In this document: piece by piece, positions 1-11,311 of the stretch
Layout: the number at the start of each line of letters is the position of its first letter
How positions within the stretch are numbered: the first letter of the stretch is position 1
NCBI RefSeq assembly: GCF_051401765.1
Contig: NW_027480547.1
Coordinates: 124,001 to 188,000, forward strand
Length of the DNA: 64,000 nucleotides
Source of the DNA: Calliopsis andreniformis
Lineage: Eukaryota; Arthropoda; Insecta; Hymenoptera; Andrenidae
Direction of reading: 5' to 3'
Notes under the pieces: model-generated
Told to the model about the DNA's origin: nothing
The model's input: only the letters and a program-made list of their open reading frames with translations
The model's database searches: none
Translations under genes and position numbers: made by a program

Positions 1-359
1 TATTCGTGTTTTTACGTTGCACGTAGTTTTCCTCGATTTTAAGTAATTATTCACTTCAAGTGATAAACAAAAAAAGGACTCGGTATTATTTATTATGTCG
101 CTTTCAGTTTTCATACTAATGCTATTTTCTTCGATGTATGACGACTTTCTTGTTCGGAGTCCAACCGTAGCATCTAGGGCGCCTACTCAACACTACCGCG
201 GTCGCTCGGACGGCAAACTCGCGCTCTCATTGGCCGGTGTTTTTCGTTAATAACTCGTTAACGAAGCCTCATCTTACATTTTCGCTAAGGAAGAAGTTGT
301 TTCAAATCACCCCCTGAATCACCCCTTTTAAGGAACTGCAACTTTTTTGTTACACCCTG
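1..359 (-). mobile_element. End of a TA-flanked DNA transposon (long inverted-repeat family), truncated by the window edge
   Basis: The right-hand end reads TTGTTACACCCTG and stops at 359, followed by TA. The same sequence, reverse-complemented, forms the left arm of the element at 14665-15030, including the stretch around ACACCGGCCAATGAGAG and the inner part around GAAAGCGACA. The two copies belong to one family and show the same arm in opposite orientation. The end falls inside the LTR of the next element, so it inserted after that element. TA target duplication and CAGGG-type ends suggest the Tc1/mariner superfamily, but no transposase is visible, so the superfamily is an inference. Confidence 0.8.
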
Positions 360-716
360 TATATATTTGTATAATCACTGGAAATATAATATTACTAAAT
401 GAATTAGACTAAATATTTTAATAATCCACACAATATTCTACGCCTTAACTTCTGATCTGTGCCCTATGGCTTACCAATCCACTCTGCCGAATTTTCCTTC
501 ATCCCGCACCGTCGACACCACTCATTTCTTTCATGCTCTGTCTCACTCACGACCCAAACCTAAACAATAAATCTAAAGCTATCTCCAAGGGTTTGGGACA
601 CGGTTCTGCTGACCATCGCCACTCGCCTGCAAAACACCAACGTCCCAAATGGCCCAGTCATAAACTACTTAAGTCTAAATGTTTTTAAACATAACATAAT
701 CTTATCGAACCCCACA
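360..716 (-). repeat. 3' LTR of the Gypsy element, truncated
   Basis: This stretch matches 4608-4964 almost base for base, from the ATTTGTATAATCACTGG segment to the CGAACCCCACA end. Compared with the complete LTR it lacks the first 57 bases (plus-strand left end, TGTGGGATTGG...). The break lies at a TATATA tract, where the DNA transposon at 1-359 inserted. Confidence 0.92.
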
Positions 717-756
717 CTCGGCCATCCTGCGAGAATATCTGACCTCAGATATTGTG

Positions 757-3700
757 TTATTCATTACAAGTTTCTTCAGTGTCACTATACAAATCATCGC
801 TATTTTCACTCACCCATGGTTTAATATAGTCTACTGCTGTAGATGTCTGACGTGGCCCTTCATGTTCACCAACTTTTGTTACAATATAACGATCGTTCCG
901 TAACACTTTTGCTAGCTCGTAAGGCCCGAAGTATTTCGCTGCGAATTTCAGACCTGGACCCTGTTGAGTTCGCTTAATTGCAACTAGATCGCCCTCTCGA
1001 TATTTTCTACCTTCTATTCTTTTTTTATTAAAAGATTTCCTATTCTCCTGCTGAATTTTTAATATATTCTGTCGCGCCTCTTCCCGCAATTCGTCTCGAT
1101 TTTCTTGAAATACATTTTCCCATTCGCACTCAAGCAACTCTACTATCTGAGGATCGTCCCGATATCTAGGGTCTATTCCAAATAATATCTGAAATGGTGT
1201 CGTTTTTATACTTCGGCTCGGAGTAGTATTAAAACACCTTTGACACATGTCCAAGAATTTATACCACTCGTCAGTTTTCGGCGCTGACAGTTTGGTTAAT
1301 AACGGTATTAGCGTACGATTGACCCGTTTTACCTGACTGTTTGCCCGCAGCATACCTGTAGTAGTAAACACGTGTTCTATACGTTCGTATTTACAAAAAT
1401 CCTGAAACGCAGTTCATGTGAACGCGGCAACTCTATCTGAAATAATCCTTCGAGTATTTCCAAAAAGAATCGCCCGTTTTCTTAAATGGTCTATTACTTC
1501 TGTCGAATTACAACTTTTTGTGGCGTAAAGCCACACAAATTTTGAAAACGCATCGATAACAACGAAGATATAATGGTATCTTTTCTTTGTCGATGGGAGC
1601 AGCCCTAAGTGATCCACATGGAAAGTATCTAACGGCACATGGCCTTTACTTATCGCAAATAAAAACTCCTCCTGCCTACCTTCCTTTCTTTCTGCAAGTA
1701 TACAATCAACGCAACTTCGCAGCACTTTGTCTATTTTCTCCCTCATATTCCGAAACCAATAATTCCTTTTTAATAAGGCTTCGGTTTTTCCGGATGCGAA
1801 ATGACCGTTTTCGTGAGCGCGTCTAATTATTTGGGTCTGCATTGACCTTGGCACTAAAACACGTATATCCCCATCAATTTCTTTGAATAAGATGCCACCC
1901 CTAATTTTAAAACCCTCAGCTTGTCCTGGCTCTACCAGCTCGAATATTTTCTGGATACTTGGGTCCTCCTGCTGTGATTTTCTTAACCTACCGCTCATGC
2001 TACTTTCGCTCTCACCTACTAGCAAGCACGATGGAAGAGGGTTCCGACTCAAGGCGTCCACGTGCATAAGGTTTTTACCCGGACGGTGTTCAATAGTGTA
2101 CTGGAATTCCTCCACTAACAATGCCCACCGCGCGACACGTACTGACAAGTCCTTTTTCCGCATTGTTAAAGCGAACGCTCGGCAATCTGTAATTATTTTG
2201 AAAGGTATCCCCAACAAATAGACGCGAAATTTCTTCAGGGATTTTATAATCGCCAGAACTTCTAATTCGTAACTCGCATAACGCTCTTCCGCTGGCGTTG
2301 TTTTACCGCCTGCAAAATATATTGGGTATAATTTACCATCACAATCGTCTTTTTGCATTAAAATTGCCCCATATCCGAACTTAGATGCATCAGTATGCAA
2401 TTCAGTATCTGCGCCAATTTTATATAGTTTTAATACCGGTTTATCATCCTTAAATATTATTGTCATTTCTATCTCTGTCTCGCGTGTTGCAACAGGTTTA
2501 TAATTATTAATCATTTCGGTTAAACTTCGCCTACGTTCAGTGTCTGCTACGTATGAAATATCCATCCCATTAACCTCGCACTCTAAACTAATCTCAGAAA
2601 TGCATGGGATATTACTCTTTTCTGCTTTGCGAATCATGACCTGCCCTTGTCTAACAGTCAGTTCTACCGTGTCTAAAAAATCTGTCCCCATCAAGAGTCC
2701 GTGAGTCATCAACCGATCCGGTATCACACAAATTATTATCGGATACGTACTCTCGTCTATTCGCACGTCTGTTTTAAATTCGCCAACCGCTTTATTCATA
2801 TCTGAGCCTATACCGCGAAAATAAACACTGCTATCTCTCAACGCAGGTACCTTCGGTCTAAGCTTATGGTATTGATCGCATCGTATTAAACGTAAATCGC
2901 TGCCAGTGTCGATCAAGGCGCTTACCTCACGCTTGCAAATATATACTTTTTTATAATACTTATCACGTGATGTCTGTTGAACGGCAAAGTTTATTCCAGT
3001 AGTTGGTGTTTTCTTTGTCGGACAATTTACCGCAATATGTCCAAATTCTCCGCATTCAAAACATTTGGACCCTCTGCTCCTCATCGGACAATTATAGAAA
3101 AAATGATCGCGACCGCCGCAACTGTAGCATCTTCCTGGTGTTGCAACCCGTGCCTCTTGTCACTGATGTTCTTCATTGCGCCGCTGTATCCCGTCGTCCC
3201 GTCGCTGTACCTCGTTGACTCGCCGTTGAATCCCGTCGTCGCACTGTTGAATCCCATCATCTCGCCGTCGGGGCAGGTTATCCAGTCGCTGGACCTGGTC
3301 CCATCGGCGGGGTCCAGATGCTGCTCGCCACATCGCCGCACCTCCGCGCTGTACTACATTGTCGGACCGTTGCACCCCAGCACCTCTTCGCCAATTCTGG
3401 TCTTGTACATCCACGCTATATCTTGTGCCCTTATATGTAGTAGACGGCAAAATCACTCCCTTGAACGCCTCTAAAAGTGATGCCTGCGATTTGAACTTCT
3501 GCATTTTCGCATGATTTCTCAGCGAATGGTCCGGTATCCCGTCAATTGAATATTCTATAAACTCTTCCTCGTCAATACGAATACGGTTTGCCAAAATCAT
3601 TTTTCGGTGAAAATACTCGGCAAATGTCTCCTCCTTTTTCCAAATTCGACTCTCAAATTCCCTGCGCGCCGCTATTCGGTTTTGCCTATCACCGAAAATG

Positions 3701-4353
3701 TCCTTCAACCCCTTCACCAGGTCGTCAATACACATTTCGACGTGTTCTGGCTTCGAATGAAACCATTCGAGAGCCTGATTCTTCAATCGTGATACCGCTA
3801 ATAATTTTGCTGCGTTGTCGTCTAACTTATATGTTGCTCGTAGGAGTGCCAATTGCCTTTCCTATGCATAGAAAGTTTCACCGTTTCCGTCAAAATAATT
3901 CAGCATCGCTTTCATTGATTCGTTCACTATGACCGGTGCATGATGAACTGAATACATTGCTGAGTTTTGTGATATAGATGATTCCCTGACGCTCAGTCCC
4001 TGCATTTTGCGCATCATCTCGACTTCGCGTTTCAATAATTGTATCTCACGTTCCTCAAGTTCTTTTTCCTTCCTGAGAATATCCATGTCCCTGATATTAC
4101 TCGCTACGTCAGCTGATGGACTTGATGTCTCCGATGGATTCCCTCTAGGCGTTTCGTTCAACCCCGAATCATCGTCCGCGCCCACTACAACTGTACCGCT
4201 CGTTTGTTCATCCATCCACGAACCCGTCGGATCGTCTAAAATAAGTCTGCTAATCAATTCCTGCTTTAAACCAATCGTGTTCAAACCTCTCGCTTTTAAA
4301 ATGTCTTTTAATTGTGTCACCGTGAATTCATTCGGATTCTTAGCGGTATTCAT
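757..4353 (-). pseudogene. Gypsy gag-pol polyprotein: three nonsense codons, RT core deleted
   Basis: One frame runs from an ATG at 4353 to a stop at 757, broken by TAG at 3862-3864, TGA at 3160-3162 and TGA at 1414-1416. In order it shows a SAP-like helix pair near the start (FTVTQLKDILKARGLNTIGL), a Gag region, two CX2CX4HX4C zinc knuckles (CYSCGGRDHFFYNC and CFECGEFGHIAVNC), a protease with DTGS, RNase H (TDASKFGYGA), and an integrase with an HHCC zinc finger, D in FHVDHLG and D in ISDR. Between protease and RNase H, near 2420, the whole RT palm including YxDD is missing. The third integrase catalytic residue reads QVKRVNR, where the family has E in place of K. A basic integrase C-terminus follows. 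The element cannot move with its own enzymes. No env gene is visible. Confidence 0.93.
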
Positions 4354-4525
4354 CGCGTTACACACTAAAGACACTCAATATCACAGTCTTCACAATTTTC
4401 ACGGGTTTACACTTCTTGAGCCTTTACGTCACAAAGCTTTTAAATAGTCCACGCGATCGTTCAATTCTTATAGTCTTCACAGTCCACTCTTAAACTTTAC
4501 ACGACTCGATTTCACTGCTCACTCA

Positions 4526-4543
4526 ATCCCGGACGAGCCCCCA
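4526..4543 (-). other. Primer-binding site, complementary to the 3' end of tRNA-Pro
   Basis: On the minus strand, 7 bases after the 5' LTR, the 18 bases TGGGGGCTCGTCCGGGAT are found. They are the complement of the 3' end of animal tRNA-Pro with its CCA, the same primer site used by murine leukaemia viruses. This fixes the 5' LTR boundary and the orientation of the element. Confidence 0.9.
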
Positions 4544-4550
4544 AAAAGAT

Positions 4551-4964
4551 TGTGGGATTGGAAGATTTTTGCTAAATCAAGCTCGTGTATATGATAATGT
4601 AAGTATATATATATTTGTATAATCACTGGAAATATAATATTACTAAATGACTTAGGCTAAATATTTTAATAATCCACACAATATTCTACGCCTTAACTTC
4701 TGATCTGTGCCCTATGCCTTTCCAATCCACTCTGCCGAATTTTCCTTCATCCCGCACCGTCGACACCACTCATTTCTTTCATGCTCTGTCTCACTCACGA
4801 CCCAAACCTAAACAATAAATCTAAAGCTATCTCCAAGGGTTTGGGACACGGTTCTGCTGACCATCGCCACTCGCCTGCAAAACACCAACGTCCCAAATGG
4901 CCCAGTCATAAACAACTTAAGTCTAAATGTTTTTAAACATAACATAATCTTATCGAACCCCACA
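4551..4964 (-). repeat. 5' LTR of the Gypsy element, complete
   Basis: The LTR is 414 bp, begins TGTGGG and ends CCCACA (plus strand), so it has the usual TG...CA ends in a 6-bp inverted repeat. It contains the full sequence also present at 360-716, plus 57 further bases at its left end. Confidence 0.92.
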
Positions 4965-5069
4965 ATACTTCACATATTTAATTTTCTTAGTTTCATTATC
5001 TTCGGTTGATTCGTTGATTGGAGTATGAGTCACAGATTCATTATTTTCTTCATAATATTGAGAACACAT
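4950..5069 (-). other. Short open frame cut by the LTR insertion (possible gene start)
   Basis: An ATG at 5069 opens 33 codons of a polar, acidic peptide (it begins MCSQYYEENNESVTHTP) before running into the LTR at 4964. A stop follows six codons later inside the LTR. The reading could be the first exon of a host or Polinton-neighbour gene that continues beyond the Gypsy insertion, or it could be chance. I do not recognise the peptide. Confidence 0.2.
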
Positions 5070-5378
5070 TTTGATATAATTCTATTTATAAAAACTGTAT
5101 TCTGGTATACAATTAATAGTAATTAATACAATTTTTCTGTACGAAATATTTCAAACACAATTAACTCACACGTATGACCCGAAGTTTATAGATTGAACTT
5201 TATATTTTAGCACAGCATTTAATGAATAACTCAGGCAAGTTCCCGTAAGAAATGTTTTCAGTTGGCTTCCGACCATTGCAAATATGCTTTACTCCTTCCA
5301 CTTATATTTGTTGTTATGATCAATTGGGAGGGGGAGACTTCCTACTCTCTTTCGTATCACATATCGAGCGCGAACGAT

Positions 5379-5405
5379 CCCCCCCCCCCCCCCCCCCCCC
5401 CCCCC
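5379..5405. repeat. Homopolymer run of 27 cytosines
   Basis: An uninterrupted C run within an AT-rich spacer. Its exact length is liable to sequencing error. Confidence 0.9.
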
Positions 5406-5958
5406 GCCACATCCATTGAATTCAGTTTCCCCTCCCCTTACTTTACCATCACAACTATTCGTCAACATGTTCTACATCAATTAGAATTATACATTTTGCC
5501 AAATTGTATAATAGATGTCTAATATTTCGTCGTAATTGATTAGCAATACATCTATATATCACTTGCAATCTCACAATGTAATATGAAATATTTATGTTTA
5601 GTATTTATGTTCTTATAAATTGTATAAATGAATGCTTGATTCAATAACAGCTGACTAGTCATAAATCTGCATTGTATTTATAACCATTGCATAATACATG
5701 AAAAAAAGATGTAAGCATTGTATTTATACTGATACAATAAGTGTTAAAATAATTTCCAAAAAGAATACATTTTTTTTTGCTTGACTAATTATTAAAATGC
5801 ATTTGTAACATATTATATGATTTATTTAGTTTCTCGAATTGCGTGTGACTTCTCGTCAGCATAATGTCAGCATAATCTAAAATTATCAAAAATTTTATAC
5901 GAGCAAACAGATGCAACGTGATTGCGACATATGACACCAGTTTAAACTGTGATCAGAA

Positions 5959-5968
5959 TATATAAAAG
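5959..5968 (+). promoter_or_regulatory. TATA box upstream of the Polinton polymerase gene
   Basis: TATATAAAAG lies 53 bases before the ATG at 6022, a spacing that leaves room for a transcription start and a short leader. It is the best TATA match in the preceding few hundred bases, although the region is AT-rich and chance is possible. Confidence 0.45.
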
Positions 5969-7142
5969 TAAAATAAAAGATTTGTATGAAATGTGCTGTT
6001 ACATCCAAGAGTTAACAAGTCATGGACATGGATGAATTTGTTCTTACTGAACACGAATTGCGGGAACAAGCCGTTCGTTTGAATTGTCTAGATGAATACA
6101 TTGCATGGGAAGAAGGTTGCAACGAATATCTTGAGTCATTGGAACAATATTGTCGAGTAAAGAAACGCCCTCGATTATCAATTGGTACTCAACAATCTCT
6201 GGTTGCTCGAATTGCACAATTTGAAAGTCTTAAACTAGTGACGCGTACTCGTTTCGTGCACGAAGGTGCAGGACATTCAAACAATGGTCTCTTGTGGCGT
6301 GAATTAGAAACTGCATTCGAAAATCATGTATTGGCAGGTGTTGTGATAAACTCAGATTATATCGATCCACGTAATTTCCTTCACGGTGCGAGAAGTATAG
6401 TGCTTTTACATGTCAGACATGCATTGGTGAAGCACACTGCACTTAAAGTGAATACGATATTTAATGGGGAATTTATAGCAGGTGATATATGTGAAACAAA
6501 AAGCTTAAATACCAAAGACTGTTAGTTATTTCGCGGATCGGATCTTGAAGAGTGGTATGAACGATGTATTGGTGAATGTACAATAACATTGTTGGAAGAA
6601 TTTCAGGAATGTGATAGTGGGTGGACATTGTCGCAAATACTGAATTTAATAATCAATTTAAACAAGTATAATCCGAAGCATGTTGAATGTCATTTCAAGC
6701 TACCGCGAGAAATACTACTTAAAAAAGCAGTAATTTCTGTAAAATCCTATGACCACGCATGTTTCGCATGGGCTGTGGCAGCCGCTTTATATTCAGCTAA
6801 ACAGCATACATCTCAACAAAGTTCCTATCCATATTATAGAACAGTGCTTAATTTTGAGAATATCGGATATCCAATATCCATGAATGATATTAAAAAGTTT
6901 GAAACGATGAACAATATCTCCGTTAATCTATTCAGCATCGAAGAAAACATCAAGAAAACAAAGAAGGATCTGAAGTAAGTCATCGTTCCATTGCGTCTCA
7001 CTGATCAGAACAGGGATGGACATGTGAATTTGTTGTACATAGAGAATGATGGCATAGGACACTTTGCATGGATAAAAAATTTGTCTCGACTTGTTGGCAC
7101 ACAATTAAGCAAACATAAAGAAAAGAAGTTCATCTGTGATCG

Positions 7143-7219
7143 GTATGTATAAAACGTGTAAAAACATTAAGATTTTAATTTTATGAAGAATAAACGATTA
7201 TATATGAATACTTTTACAG
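7143..7219 (+). other. 77-bp spliceosomal intron in the polymerase gene
   Basis: The stretch starts GTATGT and ends TTTTACAG. Coding sense before it lies in the frame of 6022, and coding sense after it lies two bases off, in the frame of 7281. Removing exactly these 77 bases brings the two together inside a cysteine-rich motif (CDR before, FFNSCER after). The unspliced stretch contains stops. Size and sites are typical of short insect introns. Confidence 0.8.
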
Positions 7220-8750
7220 AAGCTTACACTTCTTCAATTCCTGTGAGAGGTTAGATACTCATCAGAATGATTGTCAGAATATGAATAAATGCACTGTTCT
7301 GCCAGCCAGCGAGGACGATAAATGGCTCAAAGTTAACAATTATTGCAGAAAGGATCGGGTTCCGTTTGTGGTTTATGAAGACCTCGAGTGTGTTTTAGAA
7401 AAAATTAAGGATAGTGTCGCAGATGAATGTATATCGCATGCATATCAACATCCTAGGGTATTCAGTATTGGATATTGTATGCATTCTTCTTATGATACAT
7501 CATTATCATCATATCAATATCGTCGCGATATAGACTGCGTTTCATGGTTTATCCAGGAATTAAAGAATTTAGCACAGACTGTTAAATCTATATTATCTAA
7601 TAATATCTCTATGGTGCACCTAACGAAAGAGCAGTGGGATGAATTTCACAATGTTATACATTACCATATTTGTGAGAAACCATTCGATATCAACGAAACA
7701 CGTGTGCGATATCATTGTCATTTAACAGGGCGCTATAGAGGTCCTACACATGTTGACTGTAATATAAATTATAAAAACTCATTCCACGTCCCGATAGCCT
7801 TTCACAATTTATCTGGATATGATTCACATTTTATTATCATGGAATTAGCTAACGCATTTGAAGGTTACATTGATTTACTACCTATAACCAAAGAAAAGTA
7901 TATTTCTGTTACAAAACATTTAAAAGATGTAACAGAAGAAGAATTATGTTGTCGAAATTATATAAGATTACGATTTATCGATTCGTATAAATTTTTAAAT
8001 ACTAGTCTTTGTAAATTAGCGTCTTTTCTCAGTAAAGATAAGCAAACAATTTTATAATCTAATCTTCAAATGTTGTCCACAGAAAAATTTGATTTATTGA
8101 CGTGAAAGGGTGTCTTTCCGTACGAATACATTGATTGCTTTGGGAAATTAGAAGATTCTTGTTTACCATCGCTGGAATCTTTTTACAGTTCGTTGACTGA
8201 TGAAATAGTATCCGAAAGCGATTACGCACACGCTGAGAACATATGGCATTCTTTCGAGATTAAAACTTTAGGTGAATACAGCGATTTGTATTTAAAAACA
8301 GATATTTTATTATTAGCAGATATTTTCGAAAATTTCCGTGAAAGTTGTATCAAGAGTTATGGTCTAGATCAGGCTCACTATTACACATTACCTGGTTTTA
8401 TATGGGATGCTATGTTAAGGGGGCAGACTCCTTCGGGGCCTACTCCGAATCGATCGAAGCGCTGCTGCGAAGAAACGGGCATTAGTGAAAACATATAATT
8501 TATACATTCGACATTTGATAATGTGGCATCTAGCGTTATCCTGTTGAATTACAAATGAGAAGTGCGAAGGTATAATTGCCAAATCGCATCGTAGGAAAGT
8601 TCTGTCACGCTGTTGCCACATCAATTACAATTTTATGCATCAGTAAATCTCTACTGAATATGCCTTGAGCCGATATTTTGCTTCATACGGAATATAGAAA
8701 AGGACGGTGCGAGCGAGAAAGAAAGAGTATCACGAATGAAACAATACACA

Positions 8751-8960
8751 TGTGCCCAAAATTATGAAAGTGGTCTGAGAAACAACATTTTCGTATGAGA
8801 TTCACACAAAATTTCACATTTATAATAAATGTTTATTAATCAAGACTAATTATAATGTCACGTAATATAGAAATATTTTCTAATTAATTCAAATGTAATC
8901 CTTTCAATATCCTAAAATAAGAAATATACAATTTAGACCACTTTCATAATTATGGGCACA
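8751..8960. mobile_element. 210-bp MITE nested in the TTAA element
   Basis: A 26-base inverted repeat, TGTGCCCAAAATTATGAAAG and six further bases on the left and its complement at 8935-8960, differs at one position. The interior is AT-rich and non-coding. The flanks hold TA dinucleotides near both ends, in line with a Tc1/mariner-derived MITE, but the exact target duplication is not clear. Confidence 0.7.
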
Positions 8961-9592
8961 TATATATACTAATATGTGAAATCCTAAAACTTATATATAT
9001 AGAATTGTAGGATGTTAGACACGTTTAGTTTTAAGCTTATTGTTAGGTATGATAATTTACGACTGGGTCGCGTCGCACGTTAAAGGACTGCAGGCCTGGC
9101 GAAGCGAACGGCGCAAGGCATTTTTCCTCGACCAGATGGGGAAATGTCGTTAGGTTTGGAAAACCCATTCAAGAGGCCAAAAAGAACGCAAAGCGTGGGG
9201 CAGTTGACCGAACACCTCCGAAGGAGGAACAACCACGTTGTATTGGGCGAAAGGCCATTTTTGTCGCGTTGTTGGTAGATTATCATTAGGTTATAAGTAC
9301 GATTGCTGGTGTGTTACATTTCAAATATATTTAATTAACTCTAATTTTGATCGCACTGACATTTGTTTCCTATCATACCATCTAAAATAATCCCACAGAA
9401 TAAATAATTCATTAAATTCATGCTATTCATTCGTTCATTCATTCATACTATTTAAGAAATAAACAAACGAAATTATTTTAATTTTTTTTTATTTAAAAAT
9501 AAAAATGTTATAAGTGGTATAATTGTAATCTGTGAAAAAGTATACAAAAATTAGAATTATTTGAAATAAAAATTGAAAACAAAAAGAATTAA

Positions 9593-9667
9593 AAGCTACC
9601 ACGAGATTCGAACTAGGCACCTACAGATTATGAAGGAATGCCTAATTCACACTCAACTAAGATACTT
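9593..9667 (-). other. Degenerate tRNA-like sequence (tRNA-Met-like; possible SINE head)
   Basis: On the minus strand a 75-base stretch has a B-box-like AGTTCGAATC, an A-box-like TTAGTTGAGTG and TTCATAATCT at the anticodon position (CAT), all at tRNA spacing. The acceptor ends (AAGTATC and GGTAGCTT) pair at about five of seven positions, while the anticodon and T stems pair poorly. It is therefore a decayed tRNA or a tRNA-derived SINE head, not a working gene. Confidence 0.35.
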
Positions 9668-11132
9668 TCTGGTAAAATTAGTGGATTAAACTATAACTTC
9701 TGAAACAATTCCAATTGTTTGTTTATAGTAAATAATAACTATTGAAGAATAATGATTTGTAAATCACCTTTACTTGCTACATTTTCATCGATCAAGAGTC
9801 ACTCACACTGAACCTCTCGTACTGTTTGCAACGAGTGCAAGACGTTGCGAGTATTCATTAGCAATGTTATAATTTATACATTTAGTGAACAATAAACAAC
9901 ATTTATCATAATATAATGACAAAAACATTATAGGGGTATATATTTTTCGTAAAACCACTCGTTTCAGGGCCCAATTTCGCACAAAATGCAGTTTAACTAG
10001 GAATGTTATTATTTTGTTTATAACGTAAAAATTCAAAATTCTATTTCAGCCGTATTTTGTGTTTTGGTTCATAGTATTTGCATACAAATTTGCAAAACGA
10101 TCGATCAGCATGTTGTCAGTGAAAACAACGACAATATACTATCTTTTAATATATTTTTTAAATAAATTGATATTTTTAAAAACTATTTACATAGGTGGAT
10201 TCGTCGTTCAAAAATACAGAATCGCCCCATTCATATCATTTTGCTATACGCATTAGTTTTGGAGATATTAAACGAAATATGTGTCAGATACTCCTAGAAA
10301 TCGTTTCTTATTTTCTTCAGAAATGTAGGCATCTGGCCAACGTCAAGTCCCAAGAGTTTTTTTCAACCACTTCATACCATCATAAAAACGGCCTCCCTGC
10401 CAAGGACCCAAAACTTTCTCTTTACCCTCTTTTCCCCACTAAGCTTTTCCTTGTCCTTGCACCCCCTTATTTTGTCAGAAAGAATTAGACTACTGAACTG
10501 AACACATCGTTTTTGTAATAAAGAGTATTGAATTATATATCTCGACAATTCGTGTTTAATTTGCCATCCTCCGGGTATACGACATATGTTTTCCACCTCC
10601 AACTTTGGGGGTGGTTTTCACACCCTTTAGATGAATTAGAAGCAATAAAAAAATACGTGTCGAATATTTTCGGCTATTCTACAATCCTACAAAGTTTCAT
10701 CAAAATCGGAGACTTTCACCTCGCGATGTTCCCTTATTATTAAGTATCAAAATCTCGGCTGGAGTTGGATTCGTTCGAGTTCTCCTGATGGGCAGAATTG
10801 TAATATGTACATACATATATGTGGCAACAGCGTAACGAAACTTTCAATACATTTTGGCAACTAAGCCTTTCTTGCGTCTGATTCGTGTATTCGATGAATA
10901 CGCTATTCAGCTGTCAAATTCTAGATTACATTTACCGACTGATCTGTATTTTTATCGATGCTGATGGTAATATGACCAATTTGATTGAGATATACCATTA
11001 ACGCTTCTAACGGCAAATCGTTGAACTATTTTTGTGTCAAAACGGGTGCACAACGAAAATTACGCTTTACGCCTTCAAGAAGTGTTAAATTGAGGAAAAT
11101 CGCATTTCCACGATATTGTGCTAATTCAAGGA

Positions 11133-11311
11133 AGGGTGCTCTGGTGTGCTATGAGCTATGAACCATTAAATCGTGAGATATTTGCGAAAATGACACTTCG
11201 GCAGCCATCTTGCTAGTTTACAACAGCGTCTGTTTCATGCTTACAGTTTGTAATTTTACAGTTTTCTCAACGTATAGTGTTTATTGGAGTTTAAACGGAC
11301 CAGAGCACCCT
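11133..11311. mobile_element. Short inverted-repeat element (MITE-like)
   Basis: AGGGTGCTCTGGT at 11133-11145 is exactly repeated in inverted orientation at 11299-11311, enclosing 153 non-coding bases. The right end is followed by GTA, and the left flank shows no clean target duplication. It is likely a small nested MITE. Confidence 0.5.

Larger units (their letters stand above)
360..4964 (-). mobile_element. Ty3/Gypsy LTR retrotransposon, defective
   Basis: The element lies on the minus strand. It has a 414-bp 5' LTR at the right, a truncated 3' LTR at the left, a tRNA-Pro primer-binding site and one gag-pol frame carrying nucleocapsid, protease, RNase H and integrase. The aligned parts of the two LTRs differ at about five positions in some 356 bases by eye, so the insertion is fairly recent. 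The internal region is only about 3.8 kb because the reverse transcriptase core is missing. The outer 57 bp of the 3' LTR are absent because a DNA transposon (1-359) sits in the TA-rich part of that LTR. The base run right of the 5' LTR is AATAC; its partner should lie outside the window. Confidence 0.93.
5070..6021. other. AT-rich spacer before the Polinton genes
   Basis: No gene is supported here. The stretch is strongly AT-rich, holds the homopolymer run at 5379-5405, and ends with a TATA box and the start of the polymerase gene. It should contain the left terminus of the Polinton, but I could not match it to the region after 22423 as an inverted repeat. A short proline-rich open frame here is only the translation of the poly-C run. 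Confidence 0.6.

Noticed and set aside
1587..4447. Plus-strand open frames opposite the Gypsy gag-pol
   Set aside because: They are antisense shadows of the minus-strand gene, which has clear domains.
5262..5522. 86-codon frame with a signal-like start and a polyproline tract
   Set aside because: The prolines are the translation of the C27 run; the rest resembles no protein and lies in AT-rich spacer.
9046..9379. Possible small element bounded by GGTATGATA and TATCATACC
   Set aside because: A 9-base inverted match with no target duplication in AT-rich DNA can arise by chance.
10059..10743. Short overlapping open frames on both strands in the TTAA element
   Set aside because: They are short, lack any recognisable motif and conflict with each other.
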